Assembly: GCF_000834655.1 (NCBI RefSeq)
Contig: NZ_JXQQ01000052.1
Coordinates: forward strand, 29,318 to 93,317
DNA from: Variovorax paradoxus
GTDB taxonomy: Bacteria > Pseudomonadota > Gammaproteobacteria > Burkholderiales > Burkholderiaceae_C
Length of the DNA: 64,000 nt
Direction of reading: 5' to 3'
In this document: positions 25,050 to 35,496 of the stretch, in pieces
Position numbering within the stretch: position 1 is the stretch's first letter
Layout: every line of letters starts with the position of its first letter
Position numbers and translations under genes: made by a program
The notes under the pieces: generated by a model
Told to the model about the DNA's origin: nothing
The model's database searches: none
The model's input: the letters and a program-made list of their open reading frames with translations, nothing else

Positions 25050-25649
25050 TCAGACGAAGCCCACGGCGCCGAGCAATGCGCCCGCGCCCAGCAGCCAGAG
25101 CAGGTGAAGGCGCGTGCGCCAGACGATAAGCGCGGCCACGCCGGTCAGGAGCCACAGATGCCAGGCAGGCGCGTCGCCGGCATGGTTACCCGCGGCCAGC
25201 ACCCAGCCGGTGGCGATCAGGAGGCCCACCACGACCGGCGCCATGCCTTGCTTGAAGGCGCGCACTTCGCGGCGGGTGCGGTTGCGGTGGCCCCAGCGGG
25301 TGGCGAAGTAGGTGAGGGTGGTGCTGGGCACCATGATGCCGACCATGGTCACCATCAGGCCGAAGAATCCGAGCAGCCATGCCATCGGCCCGGCGCCGAT
25401 GCCGCCGCCCGCGTTGAGCCCGACGTTCCAGCCCATGAGCGCGACGAACAGCACGTTGGGCCCCGGAGCCGCCTGGGCGATGGCGACCGACGAGCTGAAC
25501 TGCGCATCGGTGAGCCAGCCGTGCTGGGTGACCAGGTAGCGATGCATGTCGGGCACCGTGGTGATGGCGCCGCTGATCGACAGCAGCGAAAGGAGCAGGT
25601 ACTGGCCGAAGAGGGCGAGCCAGTCGTGCCACTGCATCGCGATGGTCAT
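25050..25649 (-). CDS. chromate transporter, second half-size subunit
   Basis: A 199-residue CHR-family membrane protein with about five helices. The family signature is SSVAIAQAAPGPNVLFVALMG, equivalent to the AxxPGPN motif (shown here: IAQAAPGPNVLFVA). GGAGG lies about 7 bases before the ATG. Together with the upstream half it forms a split ChrA pump, which exports chromate in known cases, though many members have unknown substrates. The gap to its partner is 58 bases. Confidence 0.9.
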   Translation of the reverse strand: MTIAMQWHDWLALFGQYLLLSLLSISGAITTVPDMHRYLVTQHGWLTDAQFSSSVAIAQAAPGPNVLFVALMGWNVGLNAGGGIGAGPMAWLLGFFGLMVTMVGIMVPSTTLTYFATRWGHRNRTRREVRAFKQGMAPVVVGLLIATGWVLAAGNHAGDAPAWHLWLLTGVAALIVWRTRLHLLWLLGAGALLGAVGFV

Positions 25650-25707
25650 TCGAAAACCTCCGCCTTCGGCTGCGGTGCGAGCTTGCTTGGGGCGGCCCGG
25701 CGCGCGC

Positions 25708-26310
25708 TCATGGCGCGATCCTCTTCCAGGTCCAGACGCAGGCCACGCCGCCGACCACCAGCAGCACCCAGCCGAGCGGCACCTTGAACACCGCGATCGC
25801 CGCGAACACCAGCGCCATGAACGCAAGGCAGACCGGAAAGCCCAGCGGGTGCTTGCGCAGTTGCGGAATCAGCTTGATGCCCGTGGCCGCGATCAGCCCG
25901 CCCGAGACCGCCCCCATGCCGCGCAGCGCCGCCGCCACCTGCGGGTTGCCCGCGTAGTGCGCATAGAGCACGGCCAGCGCGAGGATGACGACAAGGGGGA
26001 TGGTCAGCATGCCCGCCACCGCGGCAAGGGCGCCGCGCAGGCCGAAGTAGCGGTCGCCGATCATGAGGCCCAGGTTGATCACGTTGGGCCCGGGCATCAC
26101 CTGGGCCACGGCCCAGTCTTCAAGGAACTGCTCGGGGGTGAGCCACTTCTTCTTCTCGACCATCTCTCGCTGGACGATGGCCAGGACACCGCCGAAGCCC
26201 TGCAGCGCGAGCCAGGTGAATGAAACAAAAAGGTCGCCTGGCGACCGGGGCTGGGGCTGGAGCTGCGAGAGCGCTTCTGGCGCTGCCGCGTCGGAGAGGG
26301 GCGGGTGCAT
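25708..26310 (-). CDS. chromate transporter, first half-size subunit
   Basis: A 200-residue CHR-family protein. The segment LFVSFTWLALQGFGGVLAIV and the signature VAQVMPGPNVINLGLMIGD mark it as the N-terminal type. It precedes the second half on the same strand, so the pair would work as a heterodimer in the inner membrane. No chrB- or chrF-like regulator is nearby, which leaves its use in chromate export open. Confidence 0.9.
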   Translation of the reverse strand: MHPPLSDAAAPEALSQLQPQPRSPGDLFVSFTWLALQGFGGVLAIVQREMVEKKKWLTPEQFLEDWAVAQVMPGPNVINLGLMIGDRYFGLRGALAAVAGMLTIPLVVILALAVLYAHYAGNPQVAAALRGMGAVSGGLIAATGIKLIPQLRKHPLGFPVCLAFMALVFAAIAVFKVPLGWVLLVVGGVACVWTWKRIAP

Positions 26311-26391
26311 GTGGATGCGATTATCGTAGGCAGGCCTGCAAGATGCCGGGCACCGGGCTGACAAGCCCGACCGAAGCAACAGGGACACTCC

Positions 26392-27321
26392 ATGCTCATG
26401 CAAATCCGCGCGCTCTTCGATCTCTGCAAACGGGCCTTCGCCTCGTGGTCGAACGACTACGCACCCAGCATGGGGGCGGCGCTCGCGTACTACACGGTGT
26501 TTTCCATCGCGCCGCTGCTCCTGATCGTGATCGCGGTGGCGGGCCTGGTCTTCGGGCAGGAGGCCGCGCGCGGCGAGATCTTCGCGCAGCTCTCGGGCCT
26601 CATGGGCGCGCAGGGTGCGGCCGCGGTGCAGGGCATGCTGCAGGCGGTGAACAAGCCGGCCGAAGGCATCGTGGCCACGGTGATCGGCATCGGGCTCCTG
26701 GTGGTCGGCGCGACCACGGTCTTCGGCGAACTGCAGGATGCGCTCGACCGCATCTGGCGTGCGCCGGCCCGCGCCAAGAGCTCGGGCATATTCAACCTGC
26801 TGCGGGTGCGGCTGCTGTCGTTCAGCATGATCATGGGCATCGGCTTCCTGCTCATGGTGTCGCTGGTGGCGAGCGCCGCGCTGGCGGCGCTGGGCAAGTG
26901 GTGGTCGCCGATGTTCGGCGCGTGGGAGAGCCTGGCTCAGGTGGTGAACTTCGTCTTCAGCTTCGCGATGGTGACGGTGATCTTCGCGATGATCTACAAG
27001 ATCATGCCGCGCGCAAGGGTTCAGTGGCGCGACGTGTGGGTGGGCGCGGCCGTGACGGCGCTGCTGTTCACCGTGGGCAAGCACCTGATCGGCCTCTACA
27101 TCGGCAAGAGCAGCGTGGCGTCGGGTTACGGCGCCGCGGGCTCGCTGGTGGTGGTGCTGGTGTGGGTGTACTACTCGGCGCAGATCTTCCTCCTGGGCGC
27201 CGAGTTCACCTGGGTCTACGCGCGCACCTACGGCTCGATGAAGGACAAGGAAAAGGCGGGCCTGCCCGATGCGAACCCGTCGCCAACGCGCGACGTGCCC
27301 CTGGCGCAAAACGACGCCTGA
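26392..27321 (+). CDS. YihY/BrkB family inner-membrane protein
   Basis: A 309-residue protein of the YihY/virulence factor BrkB family, once called ribonuclease BN by mistake. It has the conserved start FASWSNDYAPSMGAALAYYT, about six membrane helices, and the C-terminal SSVASGYGAAGSLVVVLVWV followed by YYSAQIFLLGAEFTWVYA. The function is not established. It is divergent from the chromate transporter and convergent with a DUF924 gene. Confidence 0.9.
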   Translation: MLMQIRALFDLCKRAFASWSNDYAPSMGAALAYYTVFSIAPLLLIVIAVAGLVFGQEAARGEIFAQLSGLMGAQGAAAVQGMLQAVNKPAEGIVATVIGIGLLVVGATTVFGELQDALDRIWRAPARAKSSGIFNLLRVRLLSFSMIMGIGFLLMVSLVASAALAALGKWWSPMFGAWESLAQVVNFVFSFAMVTVIFAMIYKIMPRARVQWRDVWVGAAVTALLFTVGKHLIGLYIGKSSVASGYGAAGSLVVVLVWVYYSAQIFLLGAEFTWVYARTYGSMKDKEKAGLPDANPSPTRDVPLAQNDA

Positions 27322-27330
27322 GGGCCAGGG

Positions 27331-27882
27331 TCAACCCGCGAAGCCGCCTTCGTCGAGAAACTTCTGTTCTTCCGCGGTGCTGCTGCGACCGAGCATCCGG
27401 TTGCGGTGCGGAAAGCGGCCGAAGCGCGCGACGATGTCCCGGTGCAGCACGGCAAAGCGCTGTGTGTTGGCGTCGAGCGCCGCATTGAGTTCGACCGAGC
27501 GCTCCTGCTCGGCAAGCACTTCGGAGTGCATGAAGGGCAGGTAGAAGAACGCGCGCAGCGCTGTTTCGAACTGCTGGTCGAAGCCTGCCTCGATCGCTTT
27601 CTTTGCCACGCGCAGCGCAAGGCCGTCGGTGGCGAGCATGTGCGGGTTGTTGCGCCAGGCGTTGCGCGGCAGCTGGTCGAGCAGCACGAGAAGGGCCAGC
27701 GTGCCTGCGGCGTCGTCGGTCCAGTGATCGAGTTCGCCGCGGGCGGCGGCCTGGTGTGCAGCCGAGAAGCGCGAGAGAAATTCAGCGTCGAATGCGTCGC
27801 TCTTGGCGAACCAGCGCGACGGGCCGGCGTCGCGCCAGAAGTCGACCACTACGCGGGCAGCAGGGAGGGCTTGGGAGGTCAT
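27331..27882 (-). CDS. DUF924 family protein
   Basis: A 183-residue all-helical, TPR-like protein of the DUF924 family. It shows VVVDFWRDAGPSRWFAKSDA, LLVLLDQLPRNAWRNNPHML, FFYLPFMHSEVLAEQERSVE and RFGRFPHRNRMLGRSSTAEE. The ATG at MTSQALPAARV is chosen; an ATG 19 codons upstream adds an unconserved stretch. Function is unknown. Confidence 0.88.
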   Translation of the reverse strand: MTSQALPAARVVVDFWRDAGPSRWFAKSDAFDAEFLSRFSAAHQAAARGELDHWTDDAAGTLALLVLLDQLPRNAWRNNPHMLATDGLALRVAKKAIEAGFDQQFETALRAFFYLPFMHSEVLAEQERSVELNAALDANTQRFAVLHRDIVARFGRFPHRNRMLGRSSTAEEQKFLDEGGFAG

Positions 27883-27998
27883 CGTTGCATTCTCTTTCAC
27901 TCTGTGGCGGGCCTGCAAAGTCGGGGTGGTGGCCGACACGGCGGGGGGCGCGCGCTGCCTATGCTGTGGAGGCTTTCATAACCCAGGAGATAAAGCTC

Positions 27999-28448
27999 AT
28001 GACCAAATACGGCACCCTTTTGCGCGCAGCCCTCATCACCGGCGTGGCCAGTGCTGCCCTGGTCGGCTGCGGGATGATGTCCAAGTCGAACACCGCCAGC
28101 TTCAGCGGCGCGATGAACGCGGCCAGCGAAGTCCCGCCCAACATGACGCGCGGCAGCGGCATGGCCGAAGCCTGGCTCAATCGGGACACCAACGTCCTCA
28201 AGTACAAGATCACCTACACCGGCCTGAGCGGCCCTGCCACAGCGGCGCATTTCCACGGCCCTGCTGCGGCCGGCGCCAATGCAGGCGTGGTGCTGCCGTT
28301 CGCCAATGCGGCCAGCCCGATCGAAGGCCAGGCCACGCTCACGCCGGCCCAGGCCGCCGACCTCGTGGCGGGCAAGTGGTACGCGAATATCCACACCGCC
28401 GCCAACCCGGGCGGCGAGATCCGCGGGCAGATGCTGCCGAAGATGTGA
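27999..28448 (+). CDS. CHRD domain lipoprotein
   Basis: A 149-residue exported protein. The signal peptide ends in the lipobox ALVGC, and AGGAG lies about 9 bases before the ATG. The mature part is a single CHRD domain (FSGAMNAASEVPPNMTRGSG; AAHFHGPAAAGANAGVVLPF; WYANIHTAANPGGEIRGQML), a fold named from chordin. Its bacterial role is unknown. It stands alone between DUF924 and patatin genes. Confidence 0.85.
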   Translation: MTKYGTLLRAALITGVASAALVGCGMMSKSNTASFSGAMNAASEVPPNMTRGSGMAEAWLNRDTNVLKYKITYTGLSGPATAAHFHGPAAAGANAGVVLPFANAASPIEGQATLTPAQAADLVAGKWYANIHTAANPGGEIRGQMLPKM

Positions 28449-28522
28449 TCTTCCTCGGGAGAGGGCCGGGGGCTTAGGCCGCCGGTCAGGTTGCTGTCGC
28501 GGGGGTGGTGTCAAATGAATGC

Positions 28523-29740
28523 ATGACGACGACCCCGAAGAACAAGACCCGTGCGGCATCTCCCTCCGACTCCCCCTCCCTCAATCCTTTCGCGGCACGC
28601 CGCGAGGACATGCGGCAGGCCCGCAAGGCCTTGGTGCTTCAAGGGGGAGGCGCGCTCGGTGCCTACCAGGCGGGCGTGTACGCCGCACTCAGCGAGACCG
28701 AGCTGCAGCCGCACTGGATCGCGGGTGTCTCGATCGGCGCCATCAATGCGGCGCTGATCGCAGGCAACGCGCCCGAGCACCGGGTCGATCGGCTGCGCGA
28801 GTTCTGGCACCTGGTGTCCTCCGGCCCTTCGCAGCGACTGCCTTCATGGCTCGGCGACCGGGCCACTCAGAACCAGTACAGCGCCACGATGGCTTCGCTG
28901 GTTGGCATTCCAGGATTTTTCGAGCCACGCTATTCGCCGGCCCTCCTGTTGGGCGGCGCGGCGCCGCTGTTGAGCTACTACGACACCTCGCCGCTCAAGG
29001 CCACGCTGGAGCGGCTCATCGATTTCGACCGCATCAACGCCTGCGAAGCGCGCTTCAGCGTGGGCGCGGTCAATGTGCGCACCGGCAACTCGGTGTACTT
29101 CGACAACACGCGCCAGCGCATCGGGCCCGAGCACATCATGGCCAGTGGCGCGCTGCCGCCGGGCTTTGCGCCGGTGCACATCGACGGCGACGACTATTGG
29201 GATGGCGGCATCGTCTCGAACACGCCGCTGCAGTACGTGCTCGATCTCCATCCGCGCAACGAACCGCTGGTGGTGCTGCAGGTGGACCTCTTCAATGCGC
29301 GTGGCGAGATGCCTCGCACCATGGCGGGCGTGATGGAGCGGCAGAAGGACATCACCTATTCGAGCCGCACCCGGATGAACACCGATGCGATGGCGGCCAA
29401 CATGAACCTCCAGCAGGCCATTGCCGATCTGATCACCAAGCTGCCGGCGAGCTTGCGCAACGACCCGAGCGTGCTTGCGGTGCAGTCGCAGCTCACGCAC
29501 GAGCCCATCGACATCTTTCACCTGATCTACCGCGACAAGCCCTATGAGCTCGAGTCGAAGGACTACGAGTTCTCGCGCGCCGCGGTCGAGGAGCATTGGG
29601 AATCGGGCGCGCGCGACATGCGGGTGACGCTCGCGCATCCGGAGACGCTGCGCGCCGATGCCACGGTGAACGGCGTGACCACCTTCGACCTGGGCGACCA
29701 CGGCTCGGGCCGGGTCAAGCGGCCGGGCCTGTCGCGCTGA
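28523..29740 (+). CDS. patatin-like phospholipase family protein
   Basis: A 405-residue lipid acyl hydrolase. The oxyanion loop is GGGALGAYQAG, the nucleophile Ser70 lies in GVSIGAINAAL, and the catalytic Asp in DGGIVSNTPL. A C-terminal DUF3734-type part follows. It leads the genes for acetoacetate decarboxylase and 3-hydroxybutyrate dehydrogenase, 71 bases before the next start. This context suggests action on polyhydroxyalkanoate granules or membrane lipid, by inference only. Confidence 0.88.
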   Translation: MTTTPKNKTRAASPSDSPSLNPFAARREDMRQARKALVLQGGGALGAYQAGVYAALSETELQPHWIAGVSIGAINAALIAGNAPEHRVDRLREFWHLVSSGPSQRLPSWLGDRATQNQYSATMASLVGIPGFFEPRYSPALLLGGAAPLLSYYDTSPLKATLERLIDFDRINACEARFSVGAVNVRTGNSVYFDNTRQRIGPEHIMASGALPPGFAPVHIDGDDYWDGGIVSNTPLQYVLDLHPRNEPLVVLQVDLFNARGEMPRTMAGVMERQKDITYSSRTRMNTDAMAANMNLQQAIADLITKLPASLRNDPSVLAVQSQLTHEPIDIFHLIYRDKPYELESKDYEFSRAAVEEHWESGARDMRVTLAHPETLRADATVNGVTTFDLGDHGSGRVKRPGLSR

Positions 29741-29811
29741 ACGGGACGATTCAGCTTCGACTAAGAAACCAGCGCCAGACTGGATCGCTCGCTTCACAGG
29801 AGGAAATGTTC

Positions 29812-30561
29812 ATGAACATTGAAGATGTACGGAGGCAGGCGTTCGCCATGCCGCTCACCAGCCCCGCCTTTCCGCCCGGACCGTACCGGTTCGTGCGCCG
29901 CGAATTTCTGATCGTGACCTATCGCACCGACCTGGACGCGCTGCGCGCCGTGGTGCCCGAGCCACTCGAAGTGGTCGAGCCGCTGGTGAAGTACGAATTC
30001 ATCCGCATGCCCGACTCCACCGGCTTCGGCGACTACACCGAGTCGGGCCAGGTCATTCCGGTGCAACTGCGCACCGCCAAGGGCGTGGAGCAGGGCGCGT
30101 ACGTGCATGCGATGTACCTGAACGACCATCCACCGATTGCCGGCGGCCGCGAGCTCTGGGGCTTTCCGAAGAAACTCGCCTCGCCGGTGCTCGACTACGA
30201 GACCGACGTGATCGTCGGCACGCTCGACTACGGCAAGGTGCGCGTGGCTAAGGCCACGATGGGCTTCAAGCACCGCGCGCTCGATCCCGCGCCGGTTCTG
30301 GCGGGCATCGCGCAGCCGAACTTCCTGCTCAAGATCATTCCGCACGTCGACGGCACGGCCCGCATCTGCGAGCTGGTGCGCTATCACATGATCGATGTCA
30401 CGCTGCACGGCGCATGGACCGCGCCGGCCTCGCTCGAACTGCATCCGCATGCGCTCGCGCCGGTGGCCGACCTGCCGGTGCGCAAGGTCGAATCGGCGGT
30501 GCACTACATCGCCGACATGACGCTCGCGCTCGGCGCCGTCGAGCACGACTACCTCGCCTGA
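29812..30561 (+). CDS. adc: acetoacetate decarboxylase
   Basis: Converts acetoacetate to acetone and CO2 through a Schiff base. Two in-frame ATGs lie close together; the second, 8 bases from AGGAGG, is chosen (MNIEDVRRQAF). The 249 residues carry the active-site pair Lys120-Lys121 in ELWGFPKKLASP, as in the Clostridium enzyme. It lies between the patatin gene and 3-hydroxybutyrate dehydrogenase, so 3-hydroxybutyrate would be oxidised to acetoacetate and then decarboxylated or recycled. Confidence 0.93.
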   Translation: MNIEDVRRQAFAMPLTSPAFPPGPYRFVRREFLIVTYRTDLDALRAVVPEPLEVVEPLVKYEFIRMPDSTGFGDYTESGQVIPVQLRTAKGVEQGAYVHAMYLNDHPPIAGGRELWGFPKKLASPVLDYETDVIVGTLDYGKVRVAKATMGFKHRALDPAPVLAGIAQPNFLLKIIPHVDGTARICELVRYHMIDVTLHGAWTAPASLELHPHALAPVADLPVRKVESAVHYIADMTLALGAVEHDYLA

Positions 30562-30619
30562 CGGCCGCGCCCGATTTTTTGCTGTCTTCTTTTCATCCCA
30601 ACCCCAAGGAACATTCACC

Positions 30620-31402
30620 ATGCAACTCAAGGACAAGGTCGCCTACATCACCGGTTCGGCCAGCGGTATCGGCAAGGAAATCGCGATCCTCTTCGCTCGG
30701 GAGGGCGCCAAGATCATCATTGCCGACCTGAACAAGGACGCGGCAGATGCCACGGCAGCGGAGCTCAAGGCCACCGGCGCGCAAGCCATCGGCGTGGCGG
30801 TCGACGTGACCAACGAAGACCAGGTCAATGCCTCGGTCGAAGAGGGCGCCAAGGCGTTCGGCGGCATCGACATCCTCATCAGCAACGCCGGCATCCAGAT
30901 CGTGCATCCGGTCGAGGAATTCAGCTTCGCCGACTGGAAGAAGATGCTGGCCATTCATCTGGACGGCGCGTTCCTCACCACCAAGGCGTGCCTCAAGCAC
31001 ATGTACGCGCAGGGCCGCGGCGGCAGCGTGATCTACATGGGCTCGGTGCACTCGAAGGAAGCGTCGCTGCTGAAGGCGCCCTACGTCACGGCCAAGCACG
31101 GTCTCATCGGCCTCGCGAAGACGGTTGCGAAGGAAGGCGCCAAGCATGGCGTTCGCGCCAACGTGATCTGTCCCGGTTTCGTGCGCACGCCGCTGGTCGA
31201 GAAGCAGATTCCCGAGCAGGCCAAGACGCTGGGCATCAGCGAGGAAGAAGTCGTCAAGAACGTGATGCTCAAGGAAACGGTGGATGGCGAATTCACCACC
31301 ACGGAAGACGTGGCGCGCGTGGCGCTGCTGTTCGCGGGCTTCCCGACCAACGCGCTGACAGGCCAGTCGCTGGTGGTGAGCCACGGCTGGTTCATGCAGT
31401 AG
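30620..31402 (+). CDS. bdhA: 3-hydroxybutyrate dehydrogenase
   Basis: A 260-residue NAD-dependent SDR oxidising D-3-hydroxybutyrate to acetoacetate. It has the Rossmann motif TGSASGIGKEIA, the NAG motif in LISNAGIQIVHP, and the active site Tyr-x3-Lys in APYVTAKHGLIGL. The C-terminus VSHGWFMQ is typical of this subfamily. AAGGAAC lies about 10 bases upstream. It closes the patatin-adc-bdhA set and is convergent with the MarR-GNAT gene. Confidence 0.93.
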   Translation: MQLKDKVAYITGSASGIGKEIAILFAREGAKIIIADLNKDAADATAAELKATGAQAIGVAVDVTNEDQVNASVEEGAKAFGGIDILISNAGIQIVHPVEEFSFADWKKMLAIHLDGAFLTTKACLKHMYAQGRGGSVIYMGSVHSKEASLLKAPYVTAKHGLIGLAKTVAKEGAKHGVRANVICPGFVRTPLVEKQIPEQAKTLGISEEEVVKNVMLKETVDGEFTTTEDVARVALLFAGFPTNALTGQSLVVSHGWFMQ

Positions 31403-31494
31403 GGATTTTTTCTTTCTCTTTCCCCTTCGAAGGAGGGGGCTCGCGGCCTGTCAATCTTCGGCGGCTTTTCACGCGCCGCCTGCCCCCATCCCAG

Positions 31495-31515
31495 CCTTCC
31501 CCCGGGAGGGGAAGG
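31495..31515. repeat. hairpin in convergent intergenic region
   Basis: CCTTCCCC and GGGGAAGG pair perfectly around the loop CGGGA, in the 146 bases between convergent bdhA and the MarR-GNAT gene. No T-tract follows. It may aid termination or belong to a C/G-rich dispersed element; no second copy was found here. Confidence 0.35.
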
Positions 31516-31548
31516 AGCAAGACAGAAGCCAGAAGCCAGGAAGCGGCG

Positions 31549-32490
31549 CTACAGCTTCAGCTCCCAAGTCTCGCCCACGAGCTGCTTGCCATAGCTTTCG
31601 TGCGGCTCCGACTTGGTGAGCTGGAAGCCGCGCTTGGCATAGATGCCGCGCGCGGCCGAGAGGCAGCTGTTGGTCCAGAGCACCATCTTCCTGTAGCCCT
31701 TGCGGCGTGCGAAGGCGATGCATTCGTCGACCAGCTTGCCGCCCAGGCCCAGCCCGCGCGCCGCTGGAGACAGGATCAGCAGACGCAGCTGCGCCACCCC
31801 AGCCGACTTGCGCACCACGAAGATGGAGCCCATGCGTTCGCCGTTCAGTTCGGCGATCCAGCAGCGCTCCCATTCGGGCTGGAACTTGAGCAGGAAATCC
31901 CCCGCGATCTGCGCCACCAGTGCCTCGAAGCTGCTGTCCCAGCCGTATTCGCGCGCATAGATCTCCCCGTGCTGCTGGACGACCCAGCCGATGTCGCCGG
32001 GCGCGGGGTCGCGCAGGACCGCGGCCTGTTGCCTGGCGGGCGCGGCTGCGGGGTCGAGCAGCGACTGCATCGTGCCCATGGCCTGCACCAGTTGGTTTTG
32101 CTGCGCCGGAGCGAGCGGCGAGAGCAGGGCGGCGGCCTCGTCGCGCGATTTCTGTTGCAGCGGCGCGAATGCGGCATGGCCGGCTTCGGTCAGGCGAAGC
32201 ACGCTTTGCCGGGCATCCCGCGCATGAGGCTCGCGCGTGAGCCAGCCCGCGGATTCGAAGCGGCGCAGGATGCGGCTCATGTAGCCCGCATCGAGCCCGA
32301 GGTCACGGCCGATCTCGCTGGCGACCGCCGTTTCGCGGTGAGCCAGCTCGTACAGGACGCGCACGTCGGTCAGCGACATGTCGCTGCCGAGGTATGGATC
32401 GAGCGCGCCGATCTGGCGCGTATAGAAGCGGTTGAACTGCCGGATCGCCTTGACGGCGGCAGGGTCGACGGTGGGTGAGGACGTGGACAT
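31549..32490 (-). CDS. MarR-type HTH fused to GNAT acetyltransferase
   Basis: A 313-residue two-domain protein. The N-terminal half is a MarR winged helix (MSLTDVRVLYELAHRETAVA; LGLDAGYMSRILRRFESAGW). The C-terminal half is a GNAT domain with an acetyl-CoA loop LSPAARGLGLGGKLVDE and the stretch GYRKMVLWTNSCLSAARGIY. Such fusions are known as helix-turn-helix/GNAT regulators. Four in-frame ATGs (32526, 32505, 32499, 32490) are possible; none has a good Shine-Dalgarno. The last is chosen because it leaves the inverted repeats outside the gene. Confidence 0.88.
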   Translation of the reverse strand: MSTSSPTVDPAAVKAIRQFNRFYTRQIGALDPYLGSDMSLTDVRVLYELAHRETAVASEIGRDLGLDAGYMSRILRRFESAGWLTREPHARDARQSVLRLTEAGHAAFAPLQQKSRDEAAALLSPLAPAQQNQLVQAMGTMQSLLDPAAAPARQQAAVLRDPAPGDIGWVVQQHGEIYAREYGWDSSFEALVAQIAGDFLLKFQPEWERCWIAELNGERMGSIFVVRKSAGVAQLRLLILSPAARGLGLGGKLVDECIAFARRKGYRKMVLWTNSCLSAARGIYAKRGFQLTKSEPHESYGKQLVGETWELKL

Positions 32491-32536
32491 GGTTGCCATT
32501 GTCATTTGATTGATTGACTTTGGCAACCAATCAATG
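32491..32536. promoter_or_regulatory. nested inverted repeats, probable MarR operator
   Basis: ATTGATTG (32509-32516) and CAATCAAT (32528-32535) are perfect inverted repeats 11 bases apart. GGTTGCCA (32491-32498) and TGGCAACC (32521-32528) form a second perfect pair. They interleave directly upstream of the MarR-GNAT gene and about 110 bases before the divergent radical SAM gene. Confidence 0.55.
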
Positions 32537-32565
32537 GCTGTGACACCGCCCGGTCACTGGATGTT

Positions 32566-32598
32566 TGTCGCGACAGGGATGCTGGAAAACCCTAAAAT
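32566..32598 (+). promoter_or_regulatory. palindrome and -10 box before ygiQ-type gene
   Basis: TGTCGCGACA (32566-32575) is a perfect 10-base palindrome. TAAAAT (32593-32598) is a five-of-six -10 box, 48 bases before the start codon. No proper -35 hexamer lies at the right distance. Confidence 0.35.
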
Positions 32599-32645
32599 CG
32601 AGGGTTGCCCACCACAGCGCCGCCACGGCCCTGTCCACTCCCACG

Positions 32646-35039
<2,394 letters not shown>

Positions 35040-35060
35040 TCGACGGGTAGCGGGCGACCG

Positions 35061-35441
35061 CTACGCGTACTGCATCTCGCCGTTCCCGAAGGACCAGTTC
35101 TCCTTCACCACCTCCACGAGGTTGATGAATACGTCCTCGCGCCGGATGCCCAGCTTCTCGTGCAGGTCGTCGGCCACGCGCCGGTAGAAGGCCTTCTTCA
35201 TCTCGATCGTGCGCCCCTGGTTCAGCGTGATCTGGATCAGCACGAAGCCCGGCGAATACGCCACGCCCAGGTAGCTCTGCGGATGGACCAGGTCCTTCGC
35301 CGCGTGCCGCGTGATGACCTGGAACTTGTCGTCCTTGGGCACGTTGATGGTTTCCGTCATGGCCTGGTAGACCAGGTCGCCGATGTCGGGGCCCATCGTT
35401 TCGGGCGAGGCATCGGACACTTCGATTCGAACGAGAGGCAT
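35061..35441 (-). CDS. tautomerase family protein
   Basis: A 126-residue protein of the 4-oxalocrotonate tautomerase superfamily. Proline follows the initiator Met (MPLVRIEVSDASPE), as needed for the catalytic N-terminal Pro. It has GVAYSPGFVLIQITLNQGRT and DVFINLVEVVKENWSFGNGE. The length fits the fused or MIF-like longer members rather than the 62-residue 4-OT. The substrate is unknown. Confidence 0.88.
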   Translation of the reverse strand: MPLVRIEVSDASPETMGPDIGDLVYQAMTETINVPKDDKFQVITRHAAKDLVHPQSYLGVAYSPGFVLIQITLNQGRTIEMKKAFYRRVADDLHEKLGIRREDVFINLVEVVKENWSFGNGEMQYA

Positions 35442-35496
35442 GGGAGGTTTCTCCTGGATGAAGACCGTTTCAGTCTAGGACCGCACGCAGCGACCG

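Noticed and set aside
31403..31548. C/G-rich convergent gap considered as a CRISPR or repeat array
   Set aside because: Only a single hairpin is present; there are no regularly spaced repeats.
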